Under the pieces are notes generated by a model. The model saw only the letters and a program-made list of their open reading frames with translations, ran no database searches and was not told the DNA's origin. Position numbers and translations under genes: made by a program. A stretch of DNA of 64,000 nt from Gamarada debralockiae. Its lineage: Eukaryota > Ascomycota > Leotiomycetes > Helotiales > Hyphodiscaceae. This document shows, one piece after another, positions 1-11,617 of the stretch (its first letter is position 1; the number at the start of each line of letters is the position of its first letter). The DNA lies in NCBI GenBank assembly GCA_002803225.1, contig NXFV01000633.1, positions 1 through 64,000 on the forward strand, read 5' to 3'.

Positions 1-1217
1 GATCCCTGGAGAATGAAGTCCGACACTATCTGAGGGTTGTCTGTCAACTTGCCTCGATGAGCCCTGAAAGAAGGTAATTTTTATATGGCTTTCAGACGAG
101 TTGTTAATTCAAATTTCAAACTCAATTCAGCCACAATCCGCTGCCACTGCTTGAGCCTCAACGATTCTCCGTATATGAGAGTTTGACCCTCACAAAAAGG
201 GATACCAGAATGTGCCGGAAGATGCAGCTGCTCAGTACTGTAGTAAATAGTGATCAACGTTGAAGAGGGACGGATAGGAAACTGTCAGTAGCATTAGTGT
301 CCCACAAAGGCCTGAGATAGCCAGTCGGGGAAGAACCGAAATTGAGCTTAACTGCCGTCAGTAGACATTAGACTACAAGCGGCCATCACATCTCTGACCT
401 CCATTCCACGAGTCGTCAGCTCATGTCTTGAGTCTTGAGGGATCATATCTTACTCGCAACTGTGACCTAATTCACCTGCCCTGTTGCGAAATTTCGAGGT
501 GAGGTGCCGGCCAGGCAAGAGTGATTCCCCCCCACTGTTAGGTTACGTTTTTGCAGCTCCGAGGTATTGTAATCCTACCTATCCTGACTCGAAAATGACC
601 CCTCAGTTCACACTTAGACAGGACCAACAACGATCATTCGTTTGATCGCAAAGACCACCCGCGTCTGTCTGTCTCCACACTTCGCCAAAGCTCGAGCTTC
701 AAATCCACATACACGCTATTCCCGGTCCTTAAAGCCACTTTTCGCGAAGTGGCTCCTCGTTGAAACAGGGTGAAATCATCATTCACAAGCAAATTGCTTG
801 TTTGCCGGGTACAGACGGATTAAGGAGTCCCAAGTAAGTAAGATATCTGCTTGGTTTGAAAATGACTGCACCATTTCGGGCGACCTGCCGATCTATACGG
901 TCTATATCATAAAGAAACAAATAAGAGGCGTTGTCCCCGATTGTTTGGCCAAGCATATTCCTGCAGCCATCATTCATAGTCACACAGCCTGAGTGAGACG
1001 GCCTACTGTTACCCTATACAAATTATCATATTAATTAAATGAGTGCCTTGGAGCCTCCGAATGCTTGCTGCAGCTTCCTTTTATAATCTTTGACCGCCTC
1101 TTTTCTCTTTTCTTCCCCGCAATGCCCTTCATCGACGATTCAGACCTTCCTCTTTCGTCTTCTGTCAACAAAATCTCTATCTTTATCCGCGGTCCCGCAA
1201 TCTCAACTTTATCTTCA
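1..1217. other. intergenic, no gene seen
   Basis: I see only short open frames with no recognisable protein in either strand. The part nearest the small gene at 1218 is pyrimidine-rich, as is usual for fungal promoters and 5' leaders. Any gene ending here would have to start outside the window. Confidence 0.5.
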
Positions 1218-1532
1218 ATGAGTATGGGTGGTAACAATGGGGGCTCAAGACAGGAGCCTTTCCCCGCCGCCACCTCTGTCGCACAAGCTCTGGAAATTGC
1301 GAGAGACAGTCCAGAAGGTGCGCAGGATCCAGCAGTCGCGAGAACTCTGGAAGCCGCATTGTCCGAGATTTGGGCAAAGATTCAAGCTCAACCGACTTCG
1401 TATGTTATGACAAGAGACGAATTCGCCGTCTTCAATTACTACCAGAGCCGTTTCGAGGGACAACCTTTGGCAGCATCAGCAAGAAAACGATACTGGGATT
1501 ATTTGCGAGTGAACAACGGAGGGCCATCATAA
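1218..1532 (+). CDS. small hypothetical protein, 104 aa
   Basis: This single-exon frame starts at the ATG at 1218, which opens MSMGGNN. An upstream in-frame ATG at 1065 would add 51 residues of poorly protein-like, leader-type sequence, so I prefer the later start. The product has a low-complexity N-terminus, a helical middle rich in Ala and Glu, and a C-terminal segment with aromatic residues (FNYYQSRF, RYWDYL) that looks folded. I recognise no domain and propose no function. It lies only 120 bp upstream of the PNGase A-like gene on the same strand. The aromatic C-terminus argues against a random frame, but no homolog is known to me. Confidence 0.55.
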   Translation: MSMGGNNGGSRQEPFPAATSVAQALEIARDSPEGAQDPAVARTLEAALSEIWAKIQAQPTSYVMTRDEFAVFNYYQSRFEGQPLAASARKRYWDYLRVNNGGPS

Positions 1533-1651
1533 GCTCCCGCAGTTTTAAGGGTCTTCCACATCAGGTCCCATCACCGACTATTTGTCCGCTGAAGCTCACC
1601 ATTCATAGAACGCCAGAAATATCGCCAACTTCGAATTGTCAAACTATCACA

Positions 1652-3927
1652 ATGGCTTCAAAATTCTGCGGGGCTCCTGAGATGATGGGATTGTACGGGG
1701 CTGGGGTTGAAAAGCAAGGAAGTCGGACGTCGGGTGCTGTTTATGAGAAGGTCGTGGAGGATAACTGCCTTTGGGCTGAGGAAGAACGTCTAGATTCTAG
1801 TCGAAATTTCAGTGGCAGGTGGAAATTACTCTCATTGGTTTTCGTCGGATGTTGTATAGGTTTGGGCTGGCTGTTGAGTGATTGCATGCCCGCTAGCAGC
1901 GGTTGGAAAGAGCAGGCGGAAGCACATCCTGGAACCTACGAGCATCTTGTCAAATATGGTGCTGTGGCCTCTTCTGCCACACTAACGTCAACAGGGGTTC
2001 TGGAAGTCTTCCAAGTATACCAGCCAGTTCTCACTCCACAGGGAGCAACTGATGAGACTGTCTTGAGCGACGGGCAGGAGAATACCACAACTTTAGCGTC
2101 AGCATCGCCTTCGAGTAGTTGCGAGGTTCTCCTGATGGACCATGTATTTGCATACAGTTACGGAATCCCCTTCGTTGGTATGTGCGCCACCTACAACTGT
2201 AGCTCTTTTGATTGACTTTTTGGATAGGCAATTACACCCCACCCAAGTGCAAGTTCAATCGAGTGACTATGAATTTCACTGTCACTTCAAAAGGCCGCCA
2301 GTTCGACAGACTTGCTCTGATGTACTTTGGAGACACGGAAGTTTGGCGAACTTCAACAGCCGAACCAACTACAAATGGCATCGAATGGACGTACATCAAG
2401 GACATGACAGAGTTTATGTACTTTTGGGAATCCCCTCAGACGCTCATTTTCGACCTGGGGAATCTTGTCGACAGCACATATACCGGTCTTTTCAACACCA
2501 CGCTTACGGCAACGTTCTTTACCAGTCAAGATACAGTCGAGCCAGCTGATTTGATTATTCCTATCTCAGCAAGAAACGGAGCTTCTGATGCTGCCAGTCT
2601 CTTCACGCTACCCAGTGACAATGCAACCAACACCATCAGCTTTCCCAGAAACGTCAATCGCGCTGTTTTCTCCGTCTCTGCTTGTGGGCAAGCTACTGAG
2701 GAGTTCTGGTGGAGCAATGTATTGCAATCAAACATCGACACTTTCGAGCCATATGATGGGACTTTATATGGCTACAGTCCTTGGAGAGAAGTCCAGATCT
2801 TGATCGATGGCCAACTTGCTGGTGTTCAATGGCCATTCCCTGTCATCTTTACAGGCGGAGTTGTTCCGGGATTATGGCGCCCCATTGTCGGCATCGATGC
2901 TTTTGACCTGCGAGAACACGAGATCGACATCACTCCATGGCTTCCTGTTCTCTGTAATGGAAAAGAACATACATTTGAAATCAGAGTTGCCGGAATTCTC
3001 GACGACGGGAAGGGCAATGGAGTGATCATCGAAACGGTCGGCAGCAGTTGGTACGTGACGGGGAAGATATTCGTCTGGCTCGACGAAGACGCAAACTCCA
3101 TCACCACTGGCAGAGCTCCCACAGTCCTCCTTCCAGCGCCAGTCATCAGCCTCTCTCAATCCTTGACCCAAAACGCTACCGGTTCCAACGAAACACTGAG
3201 CTACACCACAAACGTCAAGCGCGACCTCTCCATCTCCTCCCTAGTCAAATCTCAAAAAGGAACGTCCCTCCAAAGCTGGACCCAAACCCTCGCTGCTACC
3301 AACTACGGTCTGTACACCGACTTCGGCGCCGTCCAGCAAAACAACCAGTCCACCATAGGAACAGACCAATCTACCGGCGCCGTGTACTACAAATCCTCGT
3401 ACTCATACCCCTTGTACGCCAATACATCCTACTTCGTCCAGCCAAGCGGTAACTTCACCATTGACGCCACCGTAATCCGCGGCCTTGATCTCGCCATCCA
3501 AGGCACGCCCGTCTTCCCCACCGGTCTACAACCCTTTGCCGAGATACCCCAAAGCGAGCCACTGGTCTCTGGCTTCTCAGGAACGCAGCTCTCTACCACA
3601 CAAAACGGAACCGCACATTACTTTGGCAGCCCTAGTGCTGGAACAAGTTCCGGATATGGGAGTACGAGCCAGGAATTTACTTTCAGCGGCATTGATGTCA
3701 GTGGCGGAGTTGGAGATACCGAGTTGTATTACAGGAATGTCGAAGCCGTGAACTCGACCGTCATTAAGGACTATGAGAGTCTGGTTGGTGTGGAGATTGG
3801 TAGCTTTGGGTTCCCGATTGCAGCGGTGCCGAAGGCGCAGACGGTGTTGGGAACTGTGAGCCCGAAGGAAGCACTTGGAAGGGGTCCGGGAAGTGCGAAG
3901 CAGGTGTTGGTGCAGGTCGGGAGTTGA
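1652..3927 (+). CDS. PNGase A-like peptide-N4-asparagine amidase family protein
   Basis: There are two exons, 1652-2177 and 2228-3927, with a 50-bp intron, giving 741 aa. The splice restores GIPFVGNYTPPKCKF, and the segment that follows resembles fungal members of the peptide-N-glycosidase F/PNGase A-like family: a DRLALMYFGDTEVWRTST run, a TYIKDMTEF run and a later WLPVLCNGKEHTFEIRV run. Family members release N-glycans from glycopeptides or are uncharacterised secretory proteins. Residues about 58-76 form one hydrophobic segment after a 57-residue acidic N-terminus, which suggests a type II membrane protein with the enzyme domain in the lumen or outside. Many NxS/T sequons fit a secreted fate. 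The catalytic residues of fungal members are not settled, so activity is inferred from the family only. Confidence 0.85.
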
Positions 3928-5219
3928 TGAGATGTGATTGATGATGAGAGCTGACTGATTACTTTCTATTCTTACTATTCTTGTCATTCCTTGATAACCC
4001 TTCGGAGATGGTTTTTGGCCTTGCTATTTGATTCATACAAGAACGTTCTTGTTTCTTTCACAACAGATCATACATGTAGACAGTATCCTCCAGCACATAT
4101 ATTGCAGACACAAGGAGGAACCACTTAGATAGGTGGTTCAGTTCTCTTTATTGAATCATAATTTCGTTTGTACCACAAAGTCCAACAACTGAGAAATCCG
4201 AACCACTTGATAGCTGAGATGGAAGTGAGTTTGTGAGATGAGGGATGACTGCCCAAGAAGCCATCGTGAGGGCCCTACCCTTCAGAAAATACAACAGGTT
4301 TGATGGTCAGCCGCGCTATAACGGTTACGTTCATGAAACTCCCTTGACACTCTCTACGAAACAAGTCTCTACGCACATTACTGGTTCGTTCAAGACGTTA
4401 TCACAAAATGAATGCACACTCTCAGATCGCAAATGATAACGACGACGGCTCTGAAAGTGAGTGAATGTAGTACACACTGTCACTTGGAAATTTGCGTTTG
4501 ATCTGACATGCGCCATTAAATATTCATTTACTGGAAAGAGATTGTGGTCATTCAGAATATCTGATAAGCAACTGACTTCCACGCTCGTGGCAGAATTATT
4601 TTTCTTCCTGTTGTTGACAGACCTCTCCTTGTCAACGCCTATGGCATTATCAATCGATTGTAAAGTGACTGGCATGTCTACTCCCTCTTTCATCCTTCAT
4701 ACTTAATAAACCAAATCACTCATACTAGTCGCAGGATTCTCTGCTCTGTCAGGTCTTAAGGGCACTTGCTTGCCCATGGATGCGTGGCTCATCGGATTGC
4801 CGTCTGTAGCAATGAATGAGCGAGTCTGAACAACAGGTATTTATGTTTAAAAGCCTGTGCATAGCGACAGTTTTAGTTATGTCGAGCTACTTTAACGTGT
4901 CGATTACTTCTTGCAAACCCGCTGAACTGAACAAAGATTTAACTTGACTAGATGCACATCTTTGCAAGTAAAATCCGATGATCGCTGTAGGTAGCGTAGA
5001 TGTGATCCAATGGATTCGTAACAGACGTGATGACACTGACTCAAAGTCTGATGAGTTGTTGCAGAGCCCAGACCATTACAAACATCATCGAGAATATCCG
5101 AGTATGGGTTGATCGTATTCTATTGTGCGACCATGATGAACATGCTAAGCCAGTAATTCCCGGCCGTGCAACGCAGATAACACCATTTCCCTTGCCCTCT
5201 CAAAAGTTATCCCAATCCT
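3928..5219. other. intergenic between convergent genes, no gene seen
   Basis: This is the shared downstream region of the PNGase A-like gene and RPS23. The longest frames (about 80-120 codons) show no domain-like composition or plausible splicing, and I take them as chance. Confidence 0.5.
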
Positions 5220-5767
5220 CTACGATCTTGGCTTCTCCTTCTTCTCCTTCCACAGCGCAGACAAACCAACACCAGAGACCTTAACGACCTTGAATCGAAC
5301 ACCGGGAATATCTCCCTTCGCCTTTCCCTTACGACCGAAACCAGCAAGAAGGACCTCGTCGTTCTCGTCTACGAAGTTGAGACAACCATCATTTGGGACT
5401 ATATTAATCCATTATTAGCCTTGTCCCTCAATTCCAGTTCCATCCCCATCTCTCAATTGGAACTCAATCCGTCCAGATTATAATCGACAGTCTGGTGTCC
5501 AAACGTACCGAAAGCAGTGACCTTCTTTCCGTTCTTAATCAACTGAACCCTAACACACTTTCGAATAGCAGAGTTGGGCTGCTTTGCCTCAACTCCAACC
5601 TTCTCCAGAACTATGCCCTTGGCATGCGAGGAACCTCCGAAGGGTGAGGACTTGAAAGCGGTTCCGAGAGCGCGCTTCTTGTATGAGAGATCGGCCCATC
5701 GTTGCTCGCGGCGGTGGTTTTGGAGTTTGCGGGCGGCGTTGAGACCACGGGGCTTTCCTTTACCCAT
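5220..5767 (-). CDS. RPS23: 40S ribosomal protein S23 (uS12)
   Basis: There are two exons, 5767-5509 and 5398-5220, with a 110-bp intron, giving 145 aa, the usual length for fungal S23. The protein begins [15 protein letters not shown]. It carries the decoding-centre loop [21 protein letters not shown] and, after the intron, [21 protein letters not shown], and it ends KEKKEKPRS. uS12 lies at the subunit interface next to the A site and monitors codon-anticodon pairing. The conserved prolyl-hydroxylation site (N-P-x-D-like VPNDGC loop) spans the splice junction. The identification is essentially certain. The gene is divergent from the coiled-coil hypothetical gene at 6108. Confidence 0.98.
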
Positions 5768-6107
5768 GATTGCTATCCAAGTGGTACGTTAGAATTGAGT
5801 TTGCAGGTTAAAAGAATGGAGGGAGGGTATGGAAGGTGTGCATACCGGTTTATGGCGATAATGGGTGCTGAAGAATTGTTTGTCGTGGGTTGTCGTCGAA
5901 CTTGAATCGAAGGTCGAATATTCAAAAAATGCGCTTCTGAGTGCGGAGCGAAAATGCGCTAAGCGAAGGGCTTTTCTTGCGGCCTTATTATTGCCTTAAA
6001 TCTGTGGCCAACATCGGCCATTAATTTCGCCGATATCGAGTTTAAGAACCAACAGTCTTCAAACTGCTGGTAACGTTCCTGCAACCATCGTTCTACAGCA
6101 TGTAAGA

Positions 6108-6959
6108 ATGTCACAATCACCCAAAACACGAGCAAAATTACTCCGAGAACCACCCCCCTCGCTCTTTCTTGGCCCGCCCTCCCAAAATGCCTCCCACGTC
6201 TCTCTCCCAGGCGTCACTACCGCTCCAAATAATTCCAACTTGAACCCCACTCGAGCTCCTCTCATCAGACAACGTTCGCAACGTATGCCACCACGCAATG
6301 TCACACTTGACGGCCCAACAGATTCCGCTGTGGGCACAGCGTTGCAGAGGCCTGCTGTGAGAGAAAAAGAGGATTCGGAAGTCAAGAAACAGGCTGACAG
6401 GACGGATGCGCTGTGGGCGGAAATGCAGAGCACGTTGGAGGAAGTGGAATTGAGCGCTGCTAATGGGACGCATGTTTTTGGGCCGGAGCATAATAAAGCG
6501 CTGGAGGAGCTGAGGGCTGCGCAAATTGGACTGGCGCAAGCTTGGGCAAGGAGTGAGGCTGATGATGCGGTGGAGAGCGCGGACAAAGAGAGTAAGGGAT
6601 TGGGAAGTAAAGCTGTGGGTGGTATGTTAGGGAGCGAGGGGAGAAGTGCGTTGGATGCGCTTGGTACGGACGGAGCGAGGGGAAGCACGATTGCTAGTGG
6701 AAGTGGAAGACCTGGGAGTAGTGGAGTTGCGGCGCCTGAAAGGATGGGAAGTGAGTTGGAAGAAGAGACAGAGGCGGATATCTTGCTGGCAAGGAGAAGG
6801 AGAGAGGCCAACGACAAATACTTTCAAAGGGTCAATGGCGGTGTATTGGATGTCGTTGCCAAATTGGAAGAGGTGGCTGTTGCGATGAGAGCCGTGGAAC
6901 AGGAGAGTAGGGATATCTGGGGAGAGAACGAGAGTGATGCTACAAGCTTCCATGCTTGA
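6108..6959 (+). CDS. conserved-looking coiled-coil hypothetical protein, 283 aa
   Basis: This is a single exon. Residues 1-90 are disordered and rich in Pro, Arg and Asn. Residues about 95-145 form a charged helix holding NGTHVFGPEHNKALEELRA. A Gly/Ser-rich linker follows, and residues about 215-275 make a second long helix rich in Arg, Glu and Val (LLARRRREANDKYFQRV). Two helical blocks joined by a disordered linker suggest a subunit of a small coiled-coil complex, but I recognise no named family and assign no function. The frame is open throughout, with no intron needed. It is divergent from RPS23, sharing a 340-bp promoter region. Confidence 0.7.
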   Translation: MSQSPKTRAKLLREPPPSLFLGPPSQNASHVSLPGVTTAPNNSNLNPTRAPLIRQRSQRMPPRNVTLDGPTDSAVGTALQRPAVREKEDSEVKKQADRTDALWAEMQSTLEEVELSAANGTHVFGPEHNKALEELRAAQIGLAQAWARSEADDAVESADKESKGLGSKAVGGMLGSEGRSALDALGTDGARGSTIASGSGRPGSSGVAAPERMGSELEEETEADILLARRRREANDKYFQRVNGGVLDVVAKLEEVAVAMRAVEQESRDIWGENESDATSFHA

Positions 6960-7248
6960 CAAGGAACTTGAAGGATGGGCATTGGGTTTTATTTCCAGCA
7001 TTAGCGATGGCGTTGGTTTGGCATGGATTGGGCGTCCAGTACATCGTACGAGTATGAAGGAGCATTTCTGAGCAAAGAGGCACGAATAATTCAGACGTAA
7101 TTATTGATTCCGCGGCATATACATGCATTGATCCCTGACGTGGCTATCCCGCTGCGATCTCTCTGCCATCCGGTATCGTATTCCATCCATAAGGAGTCTT
7201 ATGTACATCCCGAATCCATAACGCCAATCCATTTATACCCAAATACGC

Positions 7249-7633
7249 TTATGTGCCAATGAATAGAGATGCCTATCACAATCAGTATAATAAAGTGGAC
7301 CCATATTAAAGGTAACTCACAGCCATGATAACACAGCACACACTTATGTATGGGCTTAACCGCTCTCCAACTCTAGCAGCTTTCCAGAAAATCCCAACAA
7401 CGGCTCTGTAAACTGAATCAGCGAAGAACTCAAGAATAAACTCGGGGTTTGCCTACCCATCTTTATTCCTATCCATCCATCCCGGGAAGAGTTGGTGAAA
7501 GTACGCGCTGGTGCAAATGAGGAGGAGTAGGCAGAGGAGCGCTGATGGAAAATTGAAGAGCGCAGACTGTATAAAAGTTAGCCATGTACAAAATTGGGCT
7601 TAAAGAATTTCAAGAAATTTATTTACTTACCAT
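7249..7633 (-). CDS. KSH1: Ksh1/kish (TMEM167) small secretory-pathway membrane protein
   Basis: Four exons encode 73 aa: 7633-7631 (the ATG alone), 7566-7457, 7405-7321 and 7272-7249. Splicing gives [20 protein letters not shown], then a DRNKDG loop, then [20 protein letters not shown] and an ending ASLFIGT. This is the kish family pattern: an N-terminal SALFNF, a first hydrophobic helix, the FWK-AR-GER-SPY block and a second hydrophobic helix. Yeast Ksh1 is essential and acts early in secretion at the Golgi. All four exons are very short, so a simple open-frame search misses the gene. The phases agree at each junction. The last exon is the least certain, because reading through the GTGAGT donor would end the protein VSYL instead. 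Confidence 0.9.
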
Positions 7634-8209
7634 GATGGTTGCTTGATCTGAAATTCAGAGTGAGATTTCGTGAAAGTTGTCACCTTTGAGCTCGACACAT
7701 GCGAGACTTCTCTTTCGCAAGTTGGGAGAGTCACGGGCCGACTTTTATCCCAGCGTCGTCACGGAGTTTTACTTTCTCCGAATGCCGACACAGCAACAAA
7801 TTTGAGATGGCGTCAGACTTCTCAAACAATTCGAACAATCCACCACCACCGAAGAAGAGAGTTCATTGGAAATGGACTAATGAAAGTGCGACGAGTACGG
7901 AAATTGCGAGATCATTTGGGCAGATCCTCCATTACCCCCGAATCCCTCACGCCATCCGAACGAACCACAGACCTCGTTGAGATTTACGCAGACCACCTAT
8001 AATTACCCTTATTCATCATCTGCTAAGCTACCGACTCTCCCACCTTCCCCGATTCTTCAATCATTTCGCGGTCACCCAGACGTTCCTACTCTGGATCTGT
8101 ACAATAACTTCTACGACACGAATTTCGCTCCTCTCAGTCCGCCCTCTCCATACCCTACGCTACTTCCGTTCATCAAGTATTCTCTTTCTGGCGTGTACAC
8201 GCAGGAAGA
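7634..8209. other. divergent promoter region between KSH1 and TAF13
   Basis: This region holds the leaders of both genes. A 57-codon frame at 7807-7980 on the plus strand begins MASDFSNNSNNPPPPKKRVH. It could be an upstream ORF of TAF13 or chance, and I see no domain in it. Confidence 0.4.
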
Positions 8210-8921
8210 ATGGAGCCTCGAGCCAGAATTGGGAAGAACCGTGGTCAACAGAGCTTCTCGGATCAAGAGCGTGAGTACCTCAATTTCAGCCTTACTAAGT
8301 AATTGGGATGCAAAATCTCAATCCTTCATTTCGGTTTCAGGGATTAGAAGTCTCGATAGAGTCCTTTTGATGCAGTCAATCATGAATCGCTCACTGTGGT
8401 TCAGTAATTGAAGTGAGGGACATCAAGGATAGCTACTAGCTATCCAAGGTGTCCGTTTTCAATCACCTACAATCGTTGAGCGATTGACATCATTAATTTA
8501 TGCGGTGCTTTCATTGCAAAGCTAATATCACCTCACAGTCCAACACTTCCTTTTCGCGTATGGCGATGCGCAGCCAAGCCTGGACCTCACCAAGCGCGTC
8601 TTCGATGAACTTCTCACCGACTTCATCACCGAGCTCTGCTTCGAAGCCCACCGCTCGGCCCAGCTCGTGGGTAGGCAGAAAATCAAGCTTGACGATATCA
8701 AGTTCGCCTGCCGCAAGAACCCGCAGTATCTCGGGAAAATCGAGGAGATCTTCAGCAAGAAAGACGACATTGACAAAGCACGGAAGACGCTAGATGTGAA
8801 CGATGATAAGATTACGAAGAGCAACGTGAAGGGGTTGGTGGAGGAGCCTTTAGGGGATGCGGATGATGATATGGATCTGGATGTGGGCGGCAAGAGTACT
8901 GGCACTGGTGCTGGGAAATGA
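8210..8921 (+). CDS. TAF13: TFIID subunit 13 (TAF13)
   Basis: There are two exons, 8210-8270 and 8539-8921, giving 147 aa. Exon 1 encodes MEPRARIGKNRGQQSFSDQE and exon 2 the histone fold: LQHFLFAYGDAQPSLDLTKR, then FDELLTDFITELCFEAHR, then VGRQKIKLDDIKFACRKNP. The HLF-YGD start, the second helix ending in Cys-x-Glu-Ala and the GRQK-K-DD-KFA loop are typical of TAF13, which pairs with TAF11 in the TFIID core. The C-terminus is acidic (DADDDMDLDVG). The 268-bp intron is longer than most here. It starts GTGAGT and ends CACAG, and I see no further exon in it. The gene is divergent from KSH1. Confidence 0.92.
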
Positions 8922-9933
8922 TTGTTGCTGCGATGGTTTCTACGGTGCTCTTTGCATGGTCACTATGAGGGCTTTGCATGGTTTACGATGGTCACATGAT
9001 GGTTTCGGCATGGTTCCTGCGACTGGGCATACATTTGGAGGCGTTGATATGGCTCAAGATACCCAGCTGGGAAACCAGGCACTGCTTTTTACAATCGAAG
9101 ATTTTTACACAGTGGTTTAATCATTCAATTGCTTTGGACCATCGCAGGCCTTTCTGTGACGGAGCCTCGTCTTCTCCCTGCCAATTGTTCAAATGGACTG
9201 AACAACTCTGGTCCGAATCCTACGTGGATCCTTTTGCAAACACTCAAAGGAGACGAGCAGTTCTTACACAATTTGTACAGCCAGGGGCTGTACCCCTCCC
9301 CTCAATTCCCATGATATTAGAACGCGCGACAGCGAAACCGGAGCGGGAATATTTGCCCGTATGTCGCGTAACCTTCCGTTTTCTCCCCAGCCTATGACGA
9401 TCACAGTTTTCACAACTTTCCCGCCATCACATTATTCAAGCCTTGCATGTATTGGCTTGAGCTGCATTTGAACCTCATTTTCAAAGACTACCATTCGCAG
9501 TTACGTATGGTTTTCACAATTTAGGTATTACCTGTATCCACCGCCAGGGCGTATGGTCTTTTCCGCTTCTCTTTTTGGTCGATTCCCATTATGTCCAGAT
9601 AGCCTACCGCCAATTGAAAGGCAACGGGCAAGAACCTGAGATTTTAGTTCAAAATCGAGGAAGGACCCACTTCCACAGCCTAGACCAAAAGGTATTCGCT
9701 GACACACCATCCCACCTCTTTTATGGCACCCCCCCATCCTCGAACCTCACAATTTCTTTGCCGTCACAAAACAATCCTTCATTCTTGCAGTTGCAGCGGG
9801 GCTCTATCCCCATCCCCAGTGAACAGGCACTGTCATTACAGGGAATCAAGACTCATGTAATTCTTCATTTCTGTATCAGGATTCATGAAAACACACATTT
9901 TACCCGCTCCTCCTGCAATGAATCCTAGTGATC
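8922..9933. other. intergenic, no gene seen
   Basis: This is the 3' region of TAF13 and the long, pyrimidine-rich leader of the transporter gene. A 117-codon frame at 9575-9928 has no domain-like features. Confidence 0.5.
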
Positions 9934-11460
9934 ATGTCTGCATACAACCGGATCCCCCAGATTTCGCCAGCAAAGCCCAGCCTAGATAACGAAGAGGATG
10001 ATCTGTTAGAATCTTTGCAGAATATCCCTAGTAATTTCGATCTTGCTCTCAATGGCAGCACCAATCGAACATATCTATCACCGAACCCGGCGAAGAGGGC
10101 TGATGCTTCATTGCTTGACCCAGAGGCCTTCAGGAGGCTGTCAATAAGCACTATCTCATCGTTGACACAGTCCAGAGGAGTGTCCCCGTTTCCTAGAGCC
10201 GTATCGACGGAATCAAAGTCCTGGAAAAATGCCTGCAAGAATTTTTGGATTAGAAATCAGGGACTCTTCTTGGTGTCGATTTCGCAATTTTTTGGGGCTT
10301 TGATGAATGTCACTACGAGACTTCTTGAACTTGAAGGAGAGGGAATGCACCCATTCCAGGTGCTATTCGCCAGAATGTCACTCACTCTGATCTTCTGCTG
10401 TGCTTGGATGTATTGGGCAAAGGTTCCTGATTTCCCGCTGGGAGCTAAAGGCATCCGACTGTTGTTGGTTGCTAGAGGCTTGACTGGATTCTTTGGGATC
10501 TATGGGATGTATTGTAAGTTTACACCTTCTCCGAGAGATGATCATTTGTCTTAACTGCCAACAGATTCTCTCCAATATCTACCCGTAGCGGATGCCGTCG
10601 TGCTCACCTTCCTGGCTCCCTCCGTCGCTAGCTATGCCTGTTACCTCTTCTTGAAGGAACCCTTCCCCCGCTCCGCCCAATACGCCTCCCTCATCTCACT
10701 TCTCGGCGTCGTGCTCATCGCGCGCCCAACCTCATTCTTCAGCTCCTCACCACCACCAGCTGTCACCGTCGGGGACGCCATGTCCACAAATACCACAAAC
10801 TATGGCTATGAATCCTCCTTCCCAACTCCAACATCCGCCCAACGCCTCTCCGCAGTCGCAGTAGCCATGCTAGGCGTCTTGGGCTCAGCAGGAGCATTCA
10901 CTTCAATTCGATGGATTGGCTCACGCGCCCACCCTCTCCTCAGTGTCAATGCCTTCGCAATCTGGTGTACCATCGTCTCATTCATGGCTCTTTCTCTCTC
11001 CAAACCCTTCCACCTCTCCTCCACTTTAGTCTTTGCTTTACCGAATGGGCTGCGTCAATGGAGCATGCTCTTATTCCTAGGCATCTGTGGATTCGTCACG
11101 CAATTTCTCTTCACTAAAGGACTTGCGGTTGCAGGCAGAGGTGGGGGAGCTAGAGCCACGAATATGATTTACACGAACATGCTTTTTGCGTTAGCACTAG
11201 ATAAATTGATTTTTGGACAGAGTCCTGGATGGTGGAGTTTAGGAGGTAGTGGGCTGATTCTTGGGAGTGCAGTGTTTGTCGCTATGCAGAAGCAACAGGG
11301 AGATGGAGGGCGGGTGGTTGATGAAGAGGGTGTAGTTGATGGGGATGGGGAGAGTGGGGTTGAAGAGGAGGAAATGCACATGCTTGGTGGGGGTGAGGCT
11401 GAGGGTGGGGACGCGGAGATGGATGACGAGGCTGAGGATTTGAGGCATTTGTCGAGATGA
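9934..11460 (+). CDS. EamA/DMT-superfamily transporter, SLC35G-like
   Basis: Two exons, 9934-10513 and 10565-11460, encode 491 aa. About 110 residues of Ser-rich cytosolic N-terminus precede about ten hydrophobic helices arranged as two EamA repeats. The first contains NQGLFLVSISQFFGALMNV and LQYLPVADAVVLTFLAPS, the second GSAGAFTSIRWIG and FVTQFLFTKGLAVAGRGGGA. The tail after residue 430 is acidic and Gly-rich (VDEEGVVDGDGESG). The closest remembered architecture is the SLC35G1-like solute carriers found throughout fungi. The substrate cannot be read from the sequence. The splice after YGMY restores the conserved YSLQYLP segment. The short upstream GTG-ATC in frame is not used because a proper ATG lies at 9934. 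Confidence 0.88.
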
Positions 11461-11532
11461 AATGAGCCTATGAGGCATTTCTTGGATGGAGATTTGGGCA
11501 TGGGACTTTGTTTGGATATTTGGTAATACCTC

Positions 11533-11617
11533 TATGCTTCAGACTGCATGTGTGCTTCAGACTGCATGTATGCTTCAGACTGCATGTATGCTTCAGACTG
11601 CATGTATGCTTCAGACG
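11533..11617 (+). repeat. 18-bp tandem repeat, about 4.7 copies
   Basis: The unit TATGCTTCAGACTGCATG occurs at 11533, 11551 (one change, TGTG), 11569 and 11587, followed by a partial copy at 11605 that diverges after 13 bases. It begins 72 bp after the stop codon of the transporter gene, so it probably lies in its 3' UTR or terminator region. Because 18 is a multiple of three, it also gives a spurious repeated peptide on the other strand. Confidence 0.95.

Noticed and set aside
4331..4693. 120-codon minus-strand frame
   Set aside because: There is no domain-like pattern and no splice partner, and it lies in the shared 3' region of two convergent genes.
9575..9928. 117-codon plus-strand frame upstream of the transporter
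   Set aside because: It begins from a non-ATG codon in pyrimidine-rich leader sequence and has no recognisable feature.
11533..11617. CRISPR-like array
   Set aside because: The units abut with no spacers and the genome is fungal, so it is a simple tandem repeat.
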